Below, piece by piece: positions 52,534 to 63,775 of a stretch of DNA of 64,000 bases. The notes under the pieces were generated by a model. That model was given only the letters and a program-made list of their open reading frames with translations. It did no database searches and had not been told where the DNA came from. The position numbers were made by a program, and so were the translations under genes. Location of the stretch: NCBI GenBank assembly GCA_022457155.1, contig JAJGOT010000047.1, positions 124,001 to 188,000 on the forward strand, given 5' to 3'. This DNA comes from Cladopsammia gracilis. Lineage: Eukaryota; Cnidaria; Anthozoa; Scleractinia; Dendrophylliidae. Each line of letters begins with the position of its first letter. The first letter of the stretch is position 1.

Positions 52534-54907
52534 CAAATAGCAAAAATAGCAAAAAAAAAATAGCGAAAATTAGAAGACGACTGGGGTTGGACAGTACATC
52601 TGTTTCGACAATAGATACCGTTTAACTTTTTTTTTGAAATCAAAATGACTAAGATCTTTGAATTCTTTTGGTAATTTTTCCCAAGAGTCAACTGCTAAAG
52701 CTGATGATGCATGTGAAGAACTTGTGGCGTTCAAATGTGATGTTCCGTCTGGCATTGCAATGTTCTTCCAATTTATGAAACAATACGTCGAGTTTTTCCT
52801 CCGCGGACGACAGAGAAAAGGTGTTGTAAATCTCGAGCGCTTCCTCTCCGATGATATGAAGAAAGATGGCGACTTTTTACTTCTCGGGTTTCTTCATCTA
52901 TCCTGAAGCTTCCATGTACAGTTCAAATCGCTGTTTCCAATTCCCCCAGTTTTCTGCAACATTTCCCTCTAGAATTAGCGTTGAGGGCGGCTTGAATTGA
53001 CTCATTTGGAGTTAGATTTTCTTGATTCAAACGGTGTTTGAATGATCACGTCTGCCATATCATGTTTATTGAAGAAGACCACGTGACTAGTATGACGTAA
53101 CATATGACAGTGACGTTTCCATGGCAACCATATTTTGACAAGCATGTTTACCAAAATTTTCAATTTTCTGCATAAACATTTACACGGATAATTTTAGTAA
53201 ATTTTACAATTTAGCAGCATTTTGGTGCTTTTCTAACATAATGGCAATCAAAGATGGTGGATCCAAGATGGCGGCCATTTGGAATAATCACGCAATTTCC
53301 ACGTCATATGACGTAATTACGTCACGTGACCTACTATAACTTAAACAGTTTTGGATGTACTACAAACTCTTAAAGTTTTCTATTACTTAGCTTTACTATT
53401 CTTGAAGTAACAGAGTAGGAAATTCAACCCGGCCCCTCACCCCCAAAAATGCCCAGTGTTAATAGGGTTAATCAACTCAGCTGAAAGCAAATTTTAGGGC
53501 ATTTTTATTGTTGATTTTTCTTCAACTGAAGGTTTGCCTGATGGACTTTTGGATACCAATACAAGGCCTCACATTATGTGAATAAATCTTGCTGATTCAG
53601 AAATTATCCATGTCAGTAATCATGATATAATTGCACTTACCAGTCTTCACCATCCTGACCATTTCCTCCAGAGCGGACGAGCGAAGGTGTCCTGTAACCA
53701 GCGTACCAGTACAGATGAGCGCATCAAATTCTCCTGTGTCTATTTCAGGGATCCGCTGCTGACTCAGAGTTGCGCAGACAAACCTCTTGTACACGTTTTT
53801 TTTCTTTGCTTCATTCAACATTTCTTGTGAAATATCCAGAGCATGTAAGTCAGTGTAGCCAAGGTTATGAAGCTCGATTCCAATCAATCCCGTTCCGGCA
53901 CATGCGTCCACGATTTTTATCTGATCCTTGTTCTTGTCTTGAAACACCTGTTTGATGGCGTCATCCAAGATTTCAGCCATTGGCTTGTACCAGGCTGCTT
54001 GCGAGTTTGAGATATCCTGAAATAGGTTTTACAAGAATTGAGAAATATTAAAGTTTAACACCCTGGTAAGTTTTGTATTCTTAAGTCTCAAGTTAAATGG
54101 CCGATGTTACAAATCGTTGACAGCACACAGCCAGTGGTACATGTACATGTGGATTCATATCCCAACCTGAGGGCCAGAAGAGCTAGGCCACCCTTCAATT
54201 ATATAAGGAGCAAGAGCAAGTGTCCCCATTGTAAAAGAAATGTTCCATAGTTTCAAATATTATTTTTTTTGTCCCTCTTAATATATAATAGCTGTTTATA
54301 TTTATATTTCAATTAACATTGGTAATACACTTATTACACTATTTAAATGTACATCCATTGTATTTTTAAACATAAAGTAGATGAATAAACATTATTATTA
54401 TAACAATATATAACTATTTTTTTTTGAAAATGTGGTTCATGAAAATAACAGCATTTTCACAAAAACGATGCTCAGACAAAAAGAGAAAGAAAAGGGAAAG
54501 GAAGCGAGCAGAGGAGGAGAAAAAAAGATCAGGGATATTCTTTTTTATATTGCAGATTTTAGCACAGTACAGTGCACAGCCTGGTTTTCAAAAATCCAGC
54601 TAGATATATATTAATTTAACTATTCCCAAGCTAGTTACTATGGCATCTTGGTCTGGCACCTCAGTTGAAAACTTAAACCTGTTAACTAGGAATTTCATGA
54701 TAAAAGTGATAGACCTTTTGACCGATATGGCATTTAAATTTCCAAAAGAATGGGCAAACTCCGTAAGAGAGTTCAGAGCACGCCAACAACACCGGACACC
54801 ACCCGCTTTGGAATGAAGTAAAGTTTATTGATCGTGATCCTCATTGGTACACACGCAGGGTCAAAGAGGCGATCCACATAAGACTTAACCCTAACAACAT
54901 CAACAGG

Positions 54908-54960
<53 letters not shown>

Positions 54961-55967
54961 CAACAGGAGAGCCGTACGACTACGGACCGCCGAGGGAACA
55001 ATTCGCCGAAACAACGAGGATCAAAATGCACCAGTCACAGCTGTTGAAAACCAACCAATCATAGCAGAGCATCGTGCTTCATAAGGTGACGCGTAACCAG
55101 TCGACCCCATCGCCTGAAGAAGACTAGCAGTATGCAGTCGAAACGTCGCGATCCACATCGGAAGTGACTACATCGTGAGACAAACGAAAAAAAATACTTC
55201 TTTACTAAAATGAATGTTTTTTCACCTTTGCTGTTTGGTAAAAAAAACATCAAAATGCTACTAAAAGCAGCAAAATGTATTATTATATCATATTTTTTTT
55301 AACTCTACCAGAAAATAGTTTCATTTCCTTCATTTTCCCATAAATTTGAATTTTGGGAAAATTTAAGAATTGGCAGCTATGCATGCATCTTGAATGCCAT
55401 TTTGAATGATGTCACTTACCCCCAGCAGTGTCATAATCATTATACAAATTAATTACCTTAATCTTGTAGAGCACGTACATCGCAGTCTTTACATTGTATG
55501 TTTGAATTCAAAACTTGTCGAAATATTTAACACCGCAAAAACCCAAAAGGGGTTCCGCAACCACCCCTAATGTTTTATTTTTTTTTAGTCTTACATGTAA
55601 GTTTTATTTCTTGCAAAAAAAAAAAATAATAATAATAATAATAAAAGGACTCTTAAAAAACTAAAGTTCTAAATCTTGGTTCTAAATCTCGCCATTCATG
55701 CGAAGCGTGAAGTCATCATATTTACATGTACAAGGCCTTAATGTGCAAAATGACTAGGCATACAAATTATCAGAGCGCGCGCGCGTTACTTTATGACCAA
55801 CATTATGCAAACCTTTGTATCATAAATACCTTGTCATATTCACATGCCCAGTCATCATAAATGTGTTTGATTTCACCTTCAGTTGTTTCATCAGTAAGAT
55901 TGACTAGTTTATCACCGAAGTATTTTCTGAAGCCAGCTTCGTACACACCATGAAATTTAGAAGCCAT
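48312..55967 (-). CDS. METTL27-like methyltransferase, copy B
   Basis: Exons 55830-55967, 53641-54016 and 48312-48490 have exactly the same lengths as in copy A (138, 376 and 179 nt), giving 230 residues plus TGA. The start is MASKFHGVYEAGFRKYFGDK. SAM motif I VDACAGTGLIG and LHALDIS are conserved, and the end is MYKVLKH. Exon 2 differs from copy A at only a few positions, while exon 1 is more divergent (IKHIYDDWACEYDK versus IKQVYADLACEYDK). The exon 2 donor is a single intact ACTG|GTAAGT, with no satellite. Intron 2 (about 5.15 kb) carries the gypsy element in the same orientation as the gene. No coding lesion is visible, so both copies may be active. Confidence 0.85.
49086..49979 (-). pseudogene. 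Gypsy element 1 integrase
   Basis: The upstream part (49,737-49,979) has the integrase zinc-binding region up to RIHESHLGI, then an in-frame stop near 49,737. The rest carries the catalytic core with DLFTLGGKDYFLTVDYYSKW and ISDNGPQFSSRKF, giving two visible acidic residues of the DDE triad, followed by PQANGQVERS with the E. Broken by at least one stop. Confidence 0.85.
49987..50585 (-). pseudogene. Gypsy element 1 RNase H region, broken
   Basis: Two frames (50,370-50,585 and 49,987-50,247) cover the RT thumb/RNase H start (QKVHWHWEEQQETSFNAIKK) and the RNase H end (ESDHKPLEAIF, LQNYHLNVKYVSGK, ADALSRAQ). They are in different frames from each other and from the RT, so at least two frameshifts separate them. 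Confidence 0.8.
50560..51717 (-). pseudogene. Gypsy element 1 protease and reverse transcriptase
   Basis: One frame of 385 codons. An aspartic protease begins with FKLDTGAQANVIP (DTGA active site) near the start. The RT fingers and palm follow, with VFSKLDAKDGFWHIKL, the PFGLNYSNEVFQ helix and the YDD box in EVIYDDLLLW near residue 288. The frame is lost near the RT C-terminus. It is the longest uninterrupted part of the element. Confidence 0.9.
51751..53005 (-). pseudogene. Gypsy element 1 gag, split by a LINE insertion
   Basis: Gag starts at the ATG 53003-53005 (MSQFKPPSTLILEGNVAENW) and contains two in-frame stops within the first 50 codons. It is interrupted at 52,257-52,708 and resumes with CVQQATESIDQYVTELRTK. 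The C-terminus has two zinc knuckles, CKRCGRVHYPGECPAF and CQKCKNRNHFASHC. It ends about 35 bases before the protease frame starts. Confidence 0.8.
52257..52708 (-). mobile_element. 5'-truncated LINE inserted into gag
   Basis: Flanked by a GCATG duplication (52252-52256 and 52709-52713). The minus strand encodes a non-LTR RT C-terminus (SWEKLPKEFKDLSHFDFKKK, then a stop at 52,570), a 3' UTR with an interrupted CA microsatellite (52,486-52,527), and an ATTGTATTATTATTGTA tail. It is therefore younger than the gypsy element it splits. Confidence 0.85.
54767..55084 (+). pseudogene. Penelope-like retroelement, C-terminal fragment
   Basis: The open frame reads TGHHPLWNEVKFIDRDPHWY then RRVKEAIHIRLNPNNINRDS and IEIPEAWMPTIKKHN, ending TAA at 55,082. 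This matches the GIY-YIG endonuclease tail of Penelope-like elements as I know it. The following 3' region includes GAAGAAGACTAGCAG and GTCGAAACGTCG, also typical of these elements. RT and the catalytic GIY-YIG core are missing. It lies in intron 1 of METTL27-like B, antisense. Confidence 0.75.
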
Positions 55968-55970
55968 TCT

Positions 55971-57852
55971 GAAAACAACATAATGCAGTTATAGTAACCA
56001 TTTCAATCAAAAGCAATTAGGAGGACTGGTCAGTTGAGGATTATATGCACATTATATGAGAATCTTTTTCTTCACACTTGTTGCTGCCTTGTTATTGATT
56101 TGGCTTCACCTTCAAATTAAAAACAATTCAATTTATTTTTAATTAATGTATAGTTTGCATCGAATTCAGGCCATAGTGCCTGTCTTTGATGATTCTTTTG
56201 TGAAGAATAAATAAACAAATTTTAAAAGACTAGATACAGATTGTAGGTGAATTAATACTGATTAGTATTCATTTGGGATGTATCAATACTTTTCTGGTTG
56301 ACATTACACAAAGTGGTTCAAAATTGTAGCCTTCCAAAAACCTTGGGGCCATGCCTGATGAATATACCGTGTCTAAATAAAGTTTAATTGAATTGAATTG
56401 AATTAACCCCTTAAAAAAACCATCCAATGGATGTGGATTTGGAAAAAGAAACCTACATTTTTCCTTGATAATAAAAGACAAGTTTTGCAGCTTATGCGGT
56501 GATGCAGAAATTTGTGTTTTCATATCACCTGAGCACAAACAGGCAAACAAACGAAACATGATCGGAACGGAAGCAAGCCAGACGTGACACTGTAAAGTCT
56601 GGGTAATAATTAACATAACGAGGCATAATTACCATATAATAGTATAGTATAGCGCTGGCCCCGAGGAAGGCTAATTTTGTTAGCCAAAATATTGGCCGCT
56701 AAATAAATCAGCCCATTGCCGCAGAGCCAGCCTTGCATTCAGTTTGTCCTATACACTTCAGGTGACGTCTGGTTCGAGCATCTCTCCATACAGATCCAGC
56801 AAAATCGAACCAGTGCATTTTATTTACACGTTGTGTGGACCTCTGCATTCAAACGATTCTAGGACATTAATGCTTGTATTGAATGGAATTTCTAGCATTT
56901 GAGTGAATACGAAATGCTCTTGCGCTTCAAAATTTGGCCCTGACGTGTGGTTTTAAACTCTCTACAATTTCGTAAACATTTTGGAATCGAAAACTGCTTC
57001 TGAATTTTGATATGACATCAGTGAAAACACAGATTTGCAAGCGCTTGCTTATGCTCGATAGCGAACTTTTTACTTCTTTGGAAATATTCCAAGGCGAAAT
57101 GTTCTTTTAAATAGTCTATATGGCACTTGGTATTTGCTAATAAATATGATATAAATATGGGTTCATGCCTCACCGAATTTCGTTTGGTGTCTACAGATCT
57201 CTACAGACTATTGATTAGAACTGCAATGAACCTTAAAGAAGCTCTAAAAGAACTATGAAGCTAAGGGCTATATGCCCTATATATACAAAACTTAAAAGTA
57301 CGTAGGTACATAATCATATGTCAGGATAGTACCCAGTAAAATGTCCCGGAAACAGCAATTTTAGATCGTTTAGATCGTGGCATTCGAACAACCTCTTAAT
57401 TGGCAACGATTGAGCTGATCTGGTTATCTACAACGCTCAAAATGACCTCGTCATTAAGCAAAGCCCTACACTACGGTACTCAACTGTGGTTTGCGTGGTC
57501 GTTCTGCTTACCTTCTAGAAGGCAGTTGCCTACAAGCCAAGTTTCTAATTCCAATAATTCCAAGTCTATAAAGCCAAGTTTCTAATTATAATTACAAAGT
57601 CTAGCTTCAGTGACCTCGCAGAATCATGAGCACTTGTCACGTTTATCCGCCCCTACCACGGGTGGGTAAGTGAGTGACTGACGAGAGCAGTAAACAAGAC
57701 CAAGGGATTTTCATGTACTCCCGACAATTTAGGATAGGTTTGTGGGTTAATGCAAAAATACAGTTTCTTTCCCGGGTGGAGGGCAAATAGAATATCCCGG
57801 TCCTGGAGGTTAATTTGTTGGTTATTTTAAGAATTCCACCAAGAAGTCAACT
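55971..57852. other. Interval without recognised genes
   Basis: AT-rich sequence with no exon I can support. Near 56,655-56,760 there is a stretch with GCTGGCCCCGAGGAAGGCTA and AGCCAAAATATTGGCCGC that looks like a retroelement 3' region. No tandem repeat or clear TIR element was found. Confidence 0.45.
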
Positions 57853-58224
57853 GAAACTGTTTGCGATGGCACAACGCGACACCATTTTGATGCAACTCAA
57901 CTCGTTTAATCATACTTCATGTAAGATGCTATGAAATGTACATACACGTGTACAATGCCATATATGGTAAAAACAAACCATATACGTAACATCTCCCTTT
58001 CTTTAAAAGGAACAAACAAGTACTTTGCAAAAACTTAGGCAAACTGCTCTGTTCTTTAACTTCTCGAAAACAATATTAAAGTGTTCAAAGTCCATGTATA
58101 AACTTAATGTCTCATCGCAAAGTCTTTAAATCTTGTCGGCAGATGAACACTTCGGGTCCTTGTCTTTTGAGTTCCTGGCAAAGGAACCTTTGTCTCTTGT
58201 GGAAATCTTTGCAGGAGTAGCATT

Positions 58225-59386
58225 CTAAGCAGGCAACACAGGTTTGCTTGGTACCTCCTTATGGTTTGCCAATTCAGGATCAGGTGAGTCAGCAATGGTG
58301 CTTTGCTTGTCTTTTGCTGAGGGTTCTGCTGCGGGTTTAAGAAATTGCCTGTTTCTTCTTAATGTCATGTCGCCTGTTTGGACTACGTATGACCTGTTGG
58401 AAAGCTTATCGACACAGGTACCTTGCTTCCATGCTTGATTCTTTTGGAGGGGTGCAATTCTTACTTCCTGTCCAATTTCCAACTCGGGTAGCTGTTTCAC
58501 ATGACGATCATGGTAAAACTGTAGGATTTGGACTCACTTGTGGATGCAAGAGACTTGATGCGGTGGGCAAGAGAGTTCGCGTTCTGCGAGACATAAGCCT
58601 CTGCGCTGAGCTGGTTCCTACACCTTCGGTGGGAGTGTTCCTGTAATCTAATCGAGCTAGCCAGGGGTCTTTGCTATCACGTTCAGCTTTCTTGAACAGC
58701 TGTTTCACATTTTTCACTGAAGACTCGGCCTTACCATTAGACTTAGGGTAGTGTGGCGAAGATGTGACATGTTTAAACTCCCAGCTGAATGAAAACTCAT
58801 GAAATTCTTGGCTGCTGAACTGAGGTCCATTGTCTGAAACTACAGTGCCCGGGATCCCATGTCTACTGAATTGTTCTTTAAGGACTTGTATCACACCATG
58901 TGAGGTGGTGTCCTCAAGTTCATTCACTTCAACAAAATCTGAGTAATAGTCAACAACTGTGATGTAGTTCTTCCTATTTACAGTGAACAAATCTGTGGCT
59001 ACTTTGCTCCATGGCCTGTCTGGCACTTGATGAGATTGCATCGGTTGACAAGCGTTCTTAGCTTGAAACTCTGCACAGACTGAGCATCTCTCGACTAAAG
59101 CTTTGACTTCTGCATTCATTCCAGGCCAGAAAACAATGTCCTTAGCCTTTCGTAAGCAAGAAGCAACACCTTGATGACTTGAATGTATTCTTGACAACAT
59201 CTCTGACCTCATGGCTTTGGGAACAATCACTCTCTGACTCTTGAATAGAATTCCATTGTGGAGCGAAATCTCGTCTTGGTAATTCCAGTAGTCTCGAACT
59301 GGTACTGGGGCTTCTTCTCTTCTCTCGAGCCAACCTGTTAAGACATTGTTTTCAGGGTTTCCAAGACGAGGTCTTGTGCTGTACAC
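58225..59386 (-). pseudogene. Gypsy element 2 integrase and C-terminal region
   Basis: The zinc-binding part contains RIHSSHQGVASCLRKAKDIV with the downstream C-x2-C pair. The catalytic core has DLFTVNRKNYITVVDYYSDF, VVSDNGPQFSSQEF and YPKSNGKAESSVK, covering the D, D and E of the triad. A frameshift near 58,500 separates a C-terminal basic tail (LEIGQEVRIAPLQKNQAWKQ). Confidence 0.85.
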
Positions 59387-60742
59387 TTTGGCAGTTGTGT
59401 TAACCTTTCTGGGGCTACTTTGATAGAATCAAAGGGAGTACGTTTTTCCACTTCTAGGGCAAAAACTTGAAAGTTGTCTTGCATTTCCGTCTTGGCTGTA
59501 AGTGTGGCTCTAGACAAATGGTCGGCAACATACATCTGTGCTCCAGGCTTATACTTGACCTCTAGGTTATAGCGATGAAGTCTCAATAGCATTCTCTGTA
59601 ATCGACATGGCGCAGACAGGACAGACTTTTGAAAAATGGTCTGCAAGGGCTTGTGGTCTGATTCCACCAGAATCTTCTCACGACCAGCAAGATATTGACC
59701 AAATCTTTCGCAGGCGAACACGATGGCCAGACATTCTTTCTCTATCAGTGCATATTGTCTCTCAGTCTGAGATAGGGTCCTTGAGGCAAAAGCAACCGGC
59801 TTCCCATTTTGCAACAAAGCTGCTCCTAGCCCATATTCGCTTGCATCGCATTGGACTGTGACTTCTTCTTGCAGATCATAATATTTGAGTACCAGGTGTT
59901 TGATTACAAGCTCTCGCACTTCCTGGAATGCTGCCTCATGCTGCTGAGACCAAACAAATTTCGCTTCCTTTGCGGTCATTTCTCTCAGTGGCTGTGCAAC
60001 TCCTGATAACCTTGGCAGGAACTTGGATAAGTAATTAACGAAACCTAGGAGGCTCAACAGTTCCTTCTTTGAAGTAGGCTTTGGCATTTCTTTGACTGCT
60101 TTGACCTTGTCGGGGTCTGGCTGTAAACCATCTTTGGTAATCAAATGTCCCATGAATCGAACTTCAGGCTTTCTGAGGTTCATCTTGCTGCTATTTAAAC
60201 GAAGATTAGCTTTACGAGCTTGTTCTAGCAGTCGAATAAGATTCTCATCATGGTTTTGATTTGCTTCCTCTTCATTCTCACCATAGCCCATCACCAGTAT
60301 GTCATCTCTAATGATCTCTACACCAGGAAGACCACTAAGCTTCTCTTGTAATTTGGATTCAAATTCTTCGGGGGGCTAAGTTGATGCCGAAGGGTAATCT
60401 CAGGTACTTGTATCGCCCAAATGGCGTCCAGAATGTGGTCTTCAGACTGCTGCTCTCGTCTAATTTTACCTGGTAAAACCCATCTTTAGCATCCAATGTA
60501 CTGAACACCTTTGCTTTGCTCAGCTTGGGTAGCAATTCCTCCAGAGTGGGCATTTGGTATTTCGGGCGGATGATTGCCTTGTTAAGGTCTTTAGGATCCA
60601 GGCATATTCTAATCTTGTTTGGTGTGGCTACCACAACCATACTGCTAATCCACTCAGTCGGCATCGAGACCTTCTCCACAATTTCTTTCCTTTCTAGGTC
60701 ATCAAGTTTAGCTTTGACTTTGTCTCGTAGGGCGAATGGCAC
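59338..60742 (-). pseudogene. Gypsy element 2 reverse transcriptase and RNase H
   Basis: The first frame (60,359-60,742) has the RT fingers with AKVFSTLDAKDGFYQVKL and FGRYKYLRLPFGIN. A one-base slip near 60,365 moves to the second frame (59,338-60,294), which includes the palm end just upstream of VMGYG and the RNase H domain (VQCDASEYGLGAALLQNG, ESDHKPLQTIF, YVADHLSRA). A further frame change near 59,345 precedes the integrase. Confidence 0.85.
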
Positions 60743-60757
60743 TCGACGTGGAGAGTG

Positions 60758-61273
60758 TTACACCGGCCTGACATTGGGGTCAGTGATGATAGATGTGTCC
60801 CCGATATTGCCTAGCCCTTCAAAGACATCTCGGTAGTCGTTCAAAATCTGCTCTCTGGTCAGATTACTGCTTTTCACAACATGAATGGACTCGTCAGGAT
60901 CTATCTCCACCTTGAGAAGTCCTAACTGCTCACATGTCTCAGCTGACAGAAGGGGCTTGTTAGAGCTGTTAACAACTTGAAATTTCAGGTCTAGACGTTT
61001 GCCTCTTCTTTCTGCTGTGAGAGTGGTCTCGCCTATTGGCTGCATTAAGGTGCCATCGAATAGCTTTAGCTTTGACTTGGAATTGCTTACAGGAGGATCT
61101 CCATTCTGTAACAGTTGAACTAAATCTTTGTAACTGATCACATTGCAGGTTGCCCCAGTGTCCAACTGACAAGTAATTTGCTCTTTGTACTTTCCTTCTA
61201 CTAGAAATGTAACACTGGACGTCAACTGTTTACCACACCCACTAATTGCAGTGATCTCTTTGATCTTCAACAA
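60758..61273 (-). pseudogene. Gypsy element 2 aspartic protease
   Basis: CQLDTGATCNVISYKDLVQL holds the DTGA active site of a retropepsin-like protease about 40 residues from the frame start. The frame ends at TAA 60,758-60,760, in the same frame as the following RT; element 1 has no stop at this linker position, so the stop is a lesion. Confidence 0.8.
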
Positions 61274-62134
61274 TGATTCCGATCCTCTGAATCATATTCT
61301 TCTACTTCTTTTGTTGTGTGAACCTTTTCTTTGGGCGTCAGGCACACCTTGGCGAAATGATTCATTCTGTTGCAATTTAAACATTGCTGACCAAAGGCTG
61401 GACAATCTGTTGGCTTTGCATGTTTCTTTAGCTGACCACAGAACTTGCATTTCCAAACTCGATTTAAAGGATTTGGGCTCTTCTTTTTGTTTGAAGACTT
61501 AGGCTTAGGCGTAAACTTAGGTTTAACCAAGTGTACTTCCTCATTGCTTTGTTTACCATCACTCTGTAAAGACTTCAACTGCTTATTGGTGATTGCACTT
61601 GATTTACACATGTCAAGGGCTTTATCCAAAGACAAATCTTTCTCTCTAAGCAATCTAGCTTTTGTGCCTTTTAATATCATGTATTCCAATGACTAATTTA
61701 TCGCGTGTCATCTCTTCAGTAAGAGTTCCAAACTGACAGGATGAAGCAAGCTTTCTTAATCTATTGACATAGCAATCAACAGTTTCTTCGGGCGATTGAA
61801 TACAGGAATTAAAAACGTACCTCTCATACACCAGATTTCTCTTCGGTAGGAAATAACCTTCCAACGCTGCCAATGCTGAAGTAATCGTAATTTCTGCGGT
61901 GCCAAAATTTAGATTGAGGTAGATTTGTAGGCACTCTTTTCCCATGACTGATCGGAAAGCCGCTAATCGAACTGCTTGGTCTTTTTTATCCAAAGACGTT
62001 GCCACCTCGTAATCTTGCCATTGTTGCTTAAAAAATTCCCAGTTGCTGGTGAGATCGCCTCGACATACCAAAGCGTTTGAAGGAAAACTGTATATTTGAG
62101 GCTGTGAAGGAGTAGCTTGTTCGGTGTCTGGCAT
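61267..62134 (-). pseudogene. Gypsy element 2 gag
   Basis: The frame 61,655-62,134 starts MPDTEQATPSQPQIYSF and contains the retrotransposon gag fold region (FFKQQWQDYEVATSLDKKDQ). A frameshift near 61,670 leads to 61,267-61,689, which has two zinc knuckles (CKFCGQLKKHAKPTDCPAF and CLNCNRMNHFAKVC). Same architecture as gag of element 1. Confidence 0.85.
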
Positions 62135-62421
62135 CTTTTCACATAGATCCCCGCACGTGGTCGATGAATGAAAAAGCTTTTCGTAGCTTTAAACACGGAG
62201 TTGTAGCTTTGCTTCGCCTCAGTAACTGCTTTAACTGAATACCAACTCGGTTAACTAATCTTGAGCACTGCCAGCTCGCTGTAAGATTAATAAATTTCTT
62301 CTGACACCATTTCGATTCAACTCAACTCGTTTAATCATACTTCATGTAAGACGCTATGAAATGTACATACAAGTGTACAATGCCATATATGGTAAAAACA
62401 AACCATATACGTAACAGAAAC

Positions 62422-63577
62422 CAGGAAAAAAGGTTGCAGATAATCACACTCAACTGACAAAGAGATGCCTAAGCGTTTGACGTTTTATTGCAAATATGAC
62501 ATTGATCATATGCATTTTCTGCAATCTTATCTGTAAGGAGCATATATTTTGTGCATAAAATATTGCGGCTTATTTTGATTTAGAAAATTGACAATCTGAC
62601 GTCTAAAGTAAGCTTGATAGACCTTGATAGGGTGACTCACGTAAACCCTTGCAATTTTCTCTGCAGTAAAATCAACCTTTTCTAGTTTGACCACTGGGAA
62701 GTGCCACATGGAAATTACTGCCACTCAATTATTTAAAAAAAAGTTGGAGGGAAACTCAATTTTTAGTGCAATTTCTCACCGAAAACTCTGCCGCATTTAT
62801 CTCATAAAATCGAAAACCAGGAAAATCTTTTTTATCGGTCGTAGTTTGATGCTGAAATTAAATATATAAAGGATTCCACTAATGAGGATGGAAGTTTCAT
62901 ATCTCTGGCTGTTTTGCAACGTAGGTTGGTATAACAACGCACATCTTGCAATATTTAGGGCTATTAAACGCTATCAGTCTCTATATCTTGGTAAAAGACG
63001 CTCAAAGATAAAAAATATGGAAGAAGTTAATGTCTACGAAACTGATATACAGAATTAACGTCTCGAGCAAGAAGTTACAAGATATCCTTACAAATTATGA
63101 AGACGTTTCTGAAGCCTACCTCGGAGCGGATAAACGTTCCTCTCCAAGTTATCTGCTCCTGAAGTTATACAGCATTTGAGGAGTAACATTTTTACATTTG
63201 ACGGTTAATTTATGCCCTATAACCGTGTTTTTCGAATTTGGCTTTGGTTTAAGTACTGTAAATCTTCAATTGACTCCTTTTTAACAACACCATCGTTTAC
63301 TTCTTCATTCAATTATTTTATACCCTCGGTGTTAACTTTTTAAAATTCACCGAAACAGATAAATAACATAGAAAGAATACCATTGTTCAACCACGACATG
63401 TTTTCCGTATTAAGGTTATTATTTGAAAAATGTGTTTACTGCGGGGATTTGAACAATTTCTTTATTGCTTGGCATTGCGATGCTGTTTATGCGAAGAGAA
63501 ATGTACCACTCCCAAAAGCATTTGACCGGATTCAAACAGACATTTATTCTGCATAATTCAAGGGATAAAATTCATCA
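62422..63577. other. Interval without recognised genes
   Basis: AT-rich sequence. Short frames at 62,527 and 62,687 overlap on opposite strands and show no domain. No repeat structure was recognised. Confidence 0.45.
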
Positions 63578-63775
63578 TCATCCGTCGACTCTAACACGAT
63601 ATTTGAGACGGGCCCTGTGTCTGATACGCCACACGTTCCGATCAGCCAACAGGCCAGCGAGCTCTTCCCTAGACTTCACCTCTGCATCTTCCATTAAAAT
63701 ACTAAGCAACGTCTTTGCAGGCCGTCCAGGATCTCGTCTGCCATGCGTTGGTTCCCATGGGTTGGTTAACATCAC
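63578..63775 (-). pseudogene. Non-LTR retrotransposon RT, C-terminal fragment
   Basis: The frame contains WEPTHGRRDPGRPAKTLLSI and REELAGLLADRNVWR, a diverged relative of the LINE tail at 5,095-5,463 (shared PTHG, GRP, LADRxxW spacing). Only the C-terminal part is present. Confidence 0.65.

Larger units (their letters stand above)
48576..53114 (-). mobile_element. Ty3/gypsy element 1 with 52 bp LTRs
   Basis: The LTRs at 48,581-48,632 and 53,058-53,109 are 52 bp and nearly identical (one difference seen), reading TGTCATATGTTACGTCATAC on the minus strand. They are flanked by a perfect GTGAC duplication (48576-48580 and 53110-53114). A TGG-starting primer-binding site (TGGCAGACGTG) abuts the 5' LTR. 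Order on the minus strand: gag, protease, RT, RNase H, integrase, 3' LTR. The zinc-knuckle layout and domain order suggest the Mag/SURL lineage. The paralogous intron of copy A has GACGTTTCCATGG without the element near 28,649. The element is defective. Confidence 0.9.
46600..55970. repeat. Segmental duplication, copy B
   Basis: Counterpart of 26,860-35,680 (anchors given there). Insertions specific to this copy include 46,633-46,968, 47,166-47,502, 47,643-48,139 and the gypsy element 48,581-53,109. The direct orientation of the two copies implies a tandem duplication event, with later sequence between them. Confidence 0.85.
57853..62421 (-). mobile_element. Ty3/gypsy element 2, decayed
   Basis: The LTRs at 57,858-57,991 (134 bp) and 62,280-62,416 (137 bp) share TGTTACGTATATGGTTTGTT and most of 113 bp; the outer 20-30 bp differ. 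GAAAC flanks both (57853-57857 and 62417-62421). A TGGCAGTGCTC sequence 6 bases inside the 5' LTR is the likely primer-binding site, sharing TGGCAG with element 1. Gene order on the minus strand is gag, protease, RT, RNase H, integrase. Same lineage as element 1 but clearly a different family, with several frame lesions. Confidence 0.85.

Noticed and set aside
57872..57880. TGGTGTC on the minus strand beside the LTR core of gypsy element 2 as primer-binding site
   Set aside because: With the LTR ending there no target duplication is found; extending both LTRs to TG...CA ends gives a perfect GAAAC duplication and a TGGCAG primer-binding site like that of element 1.
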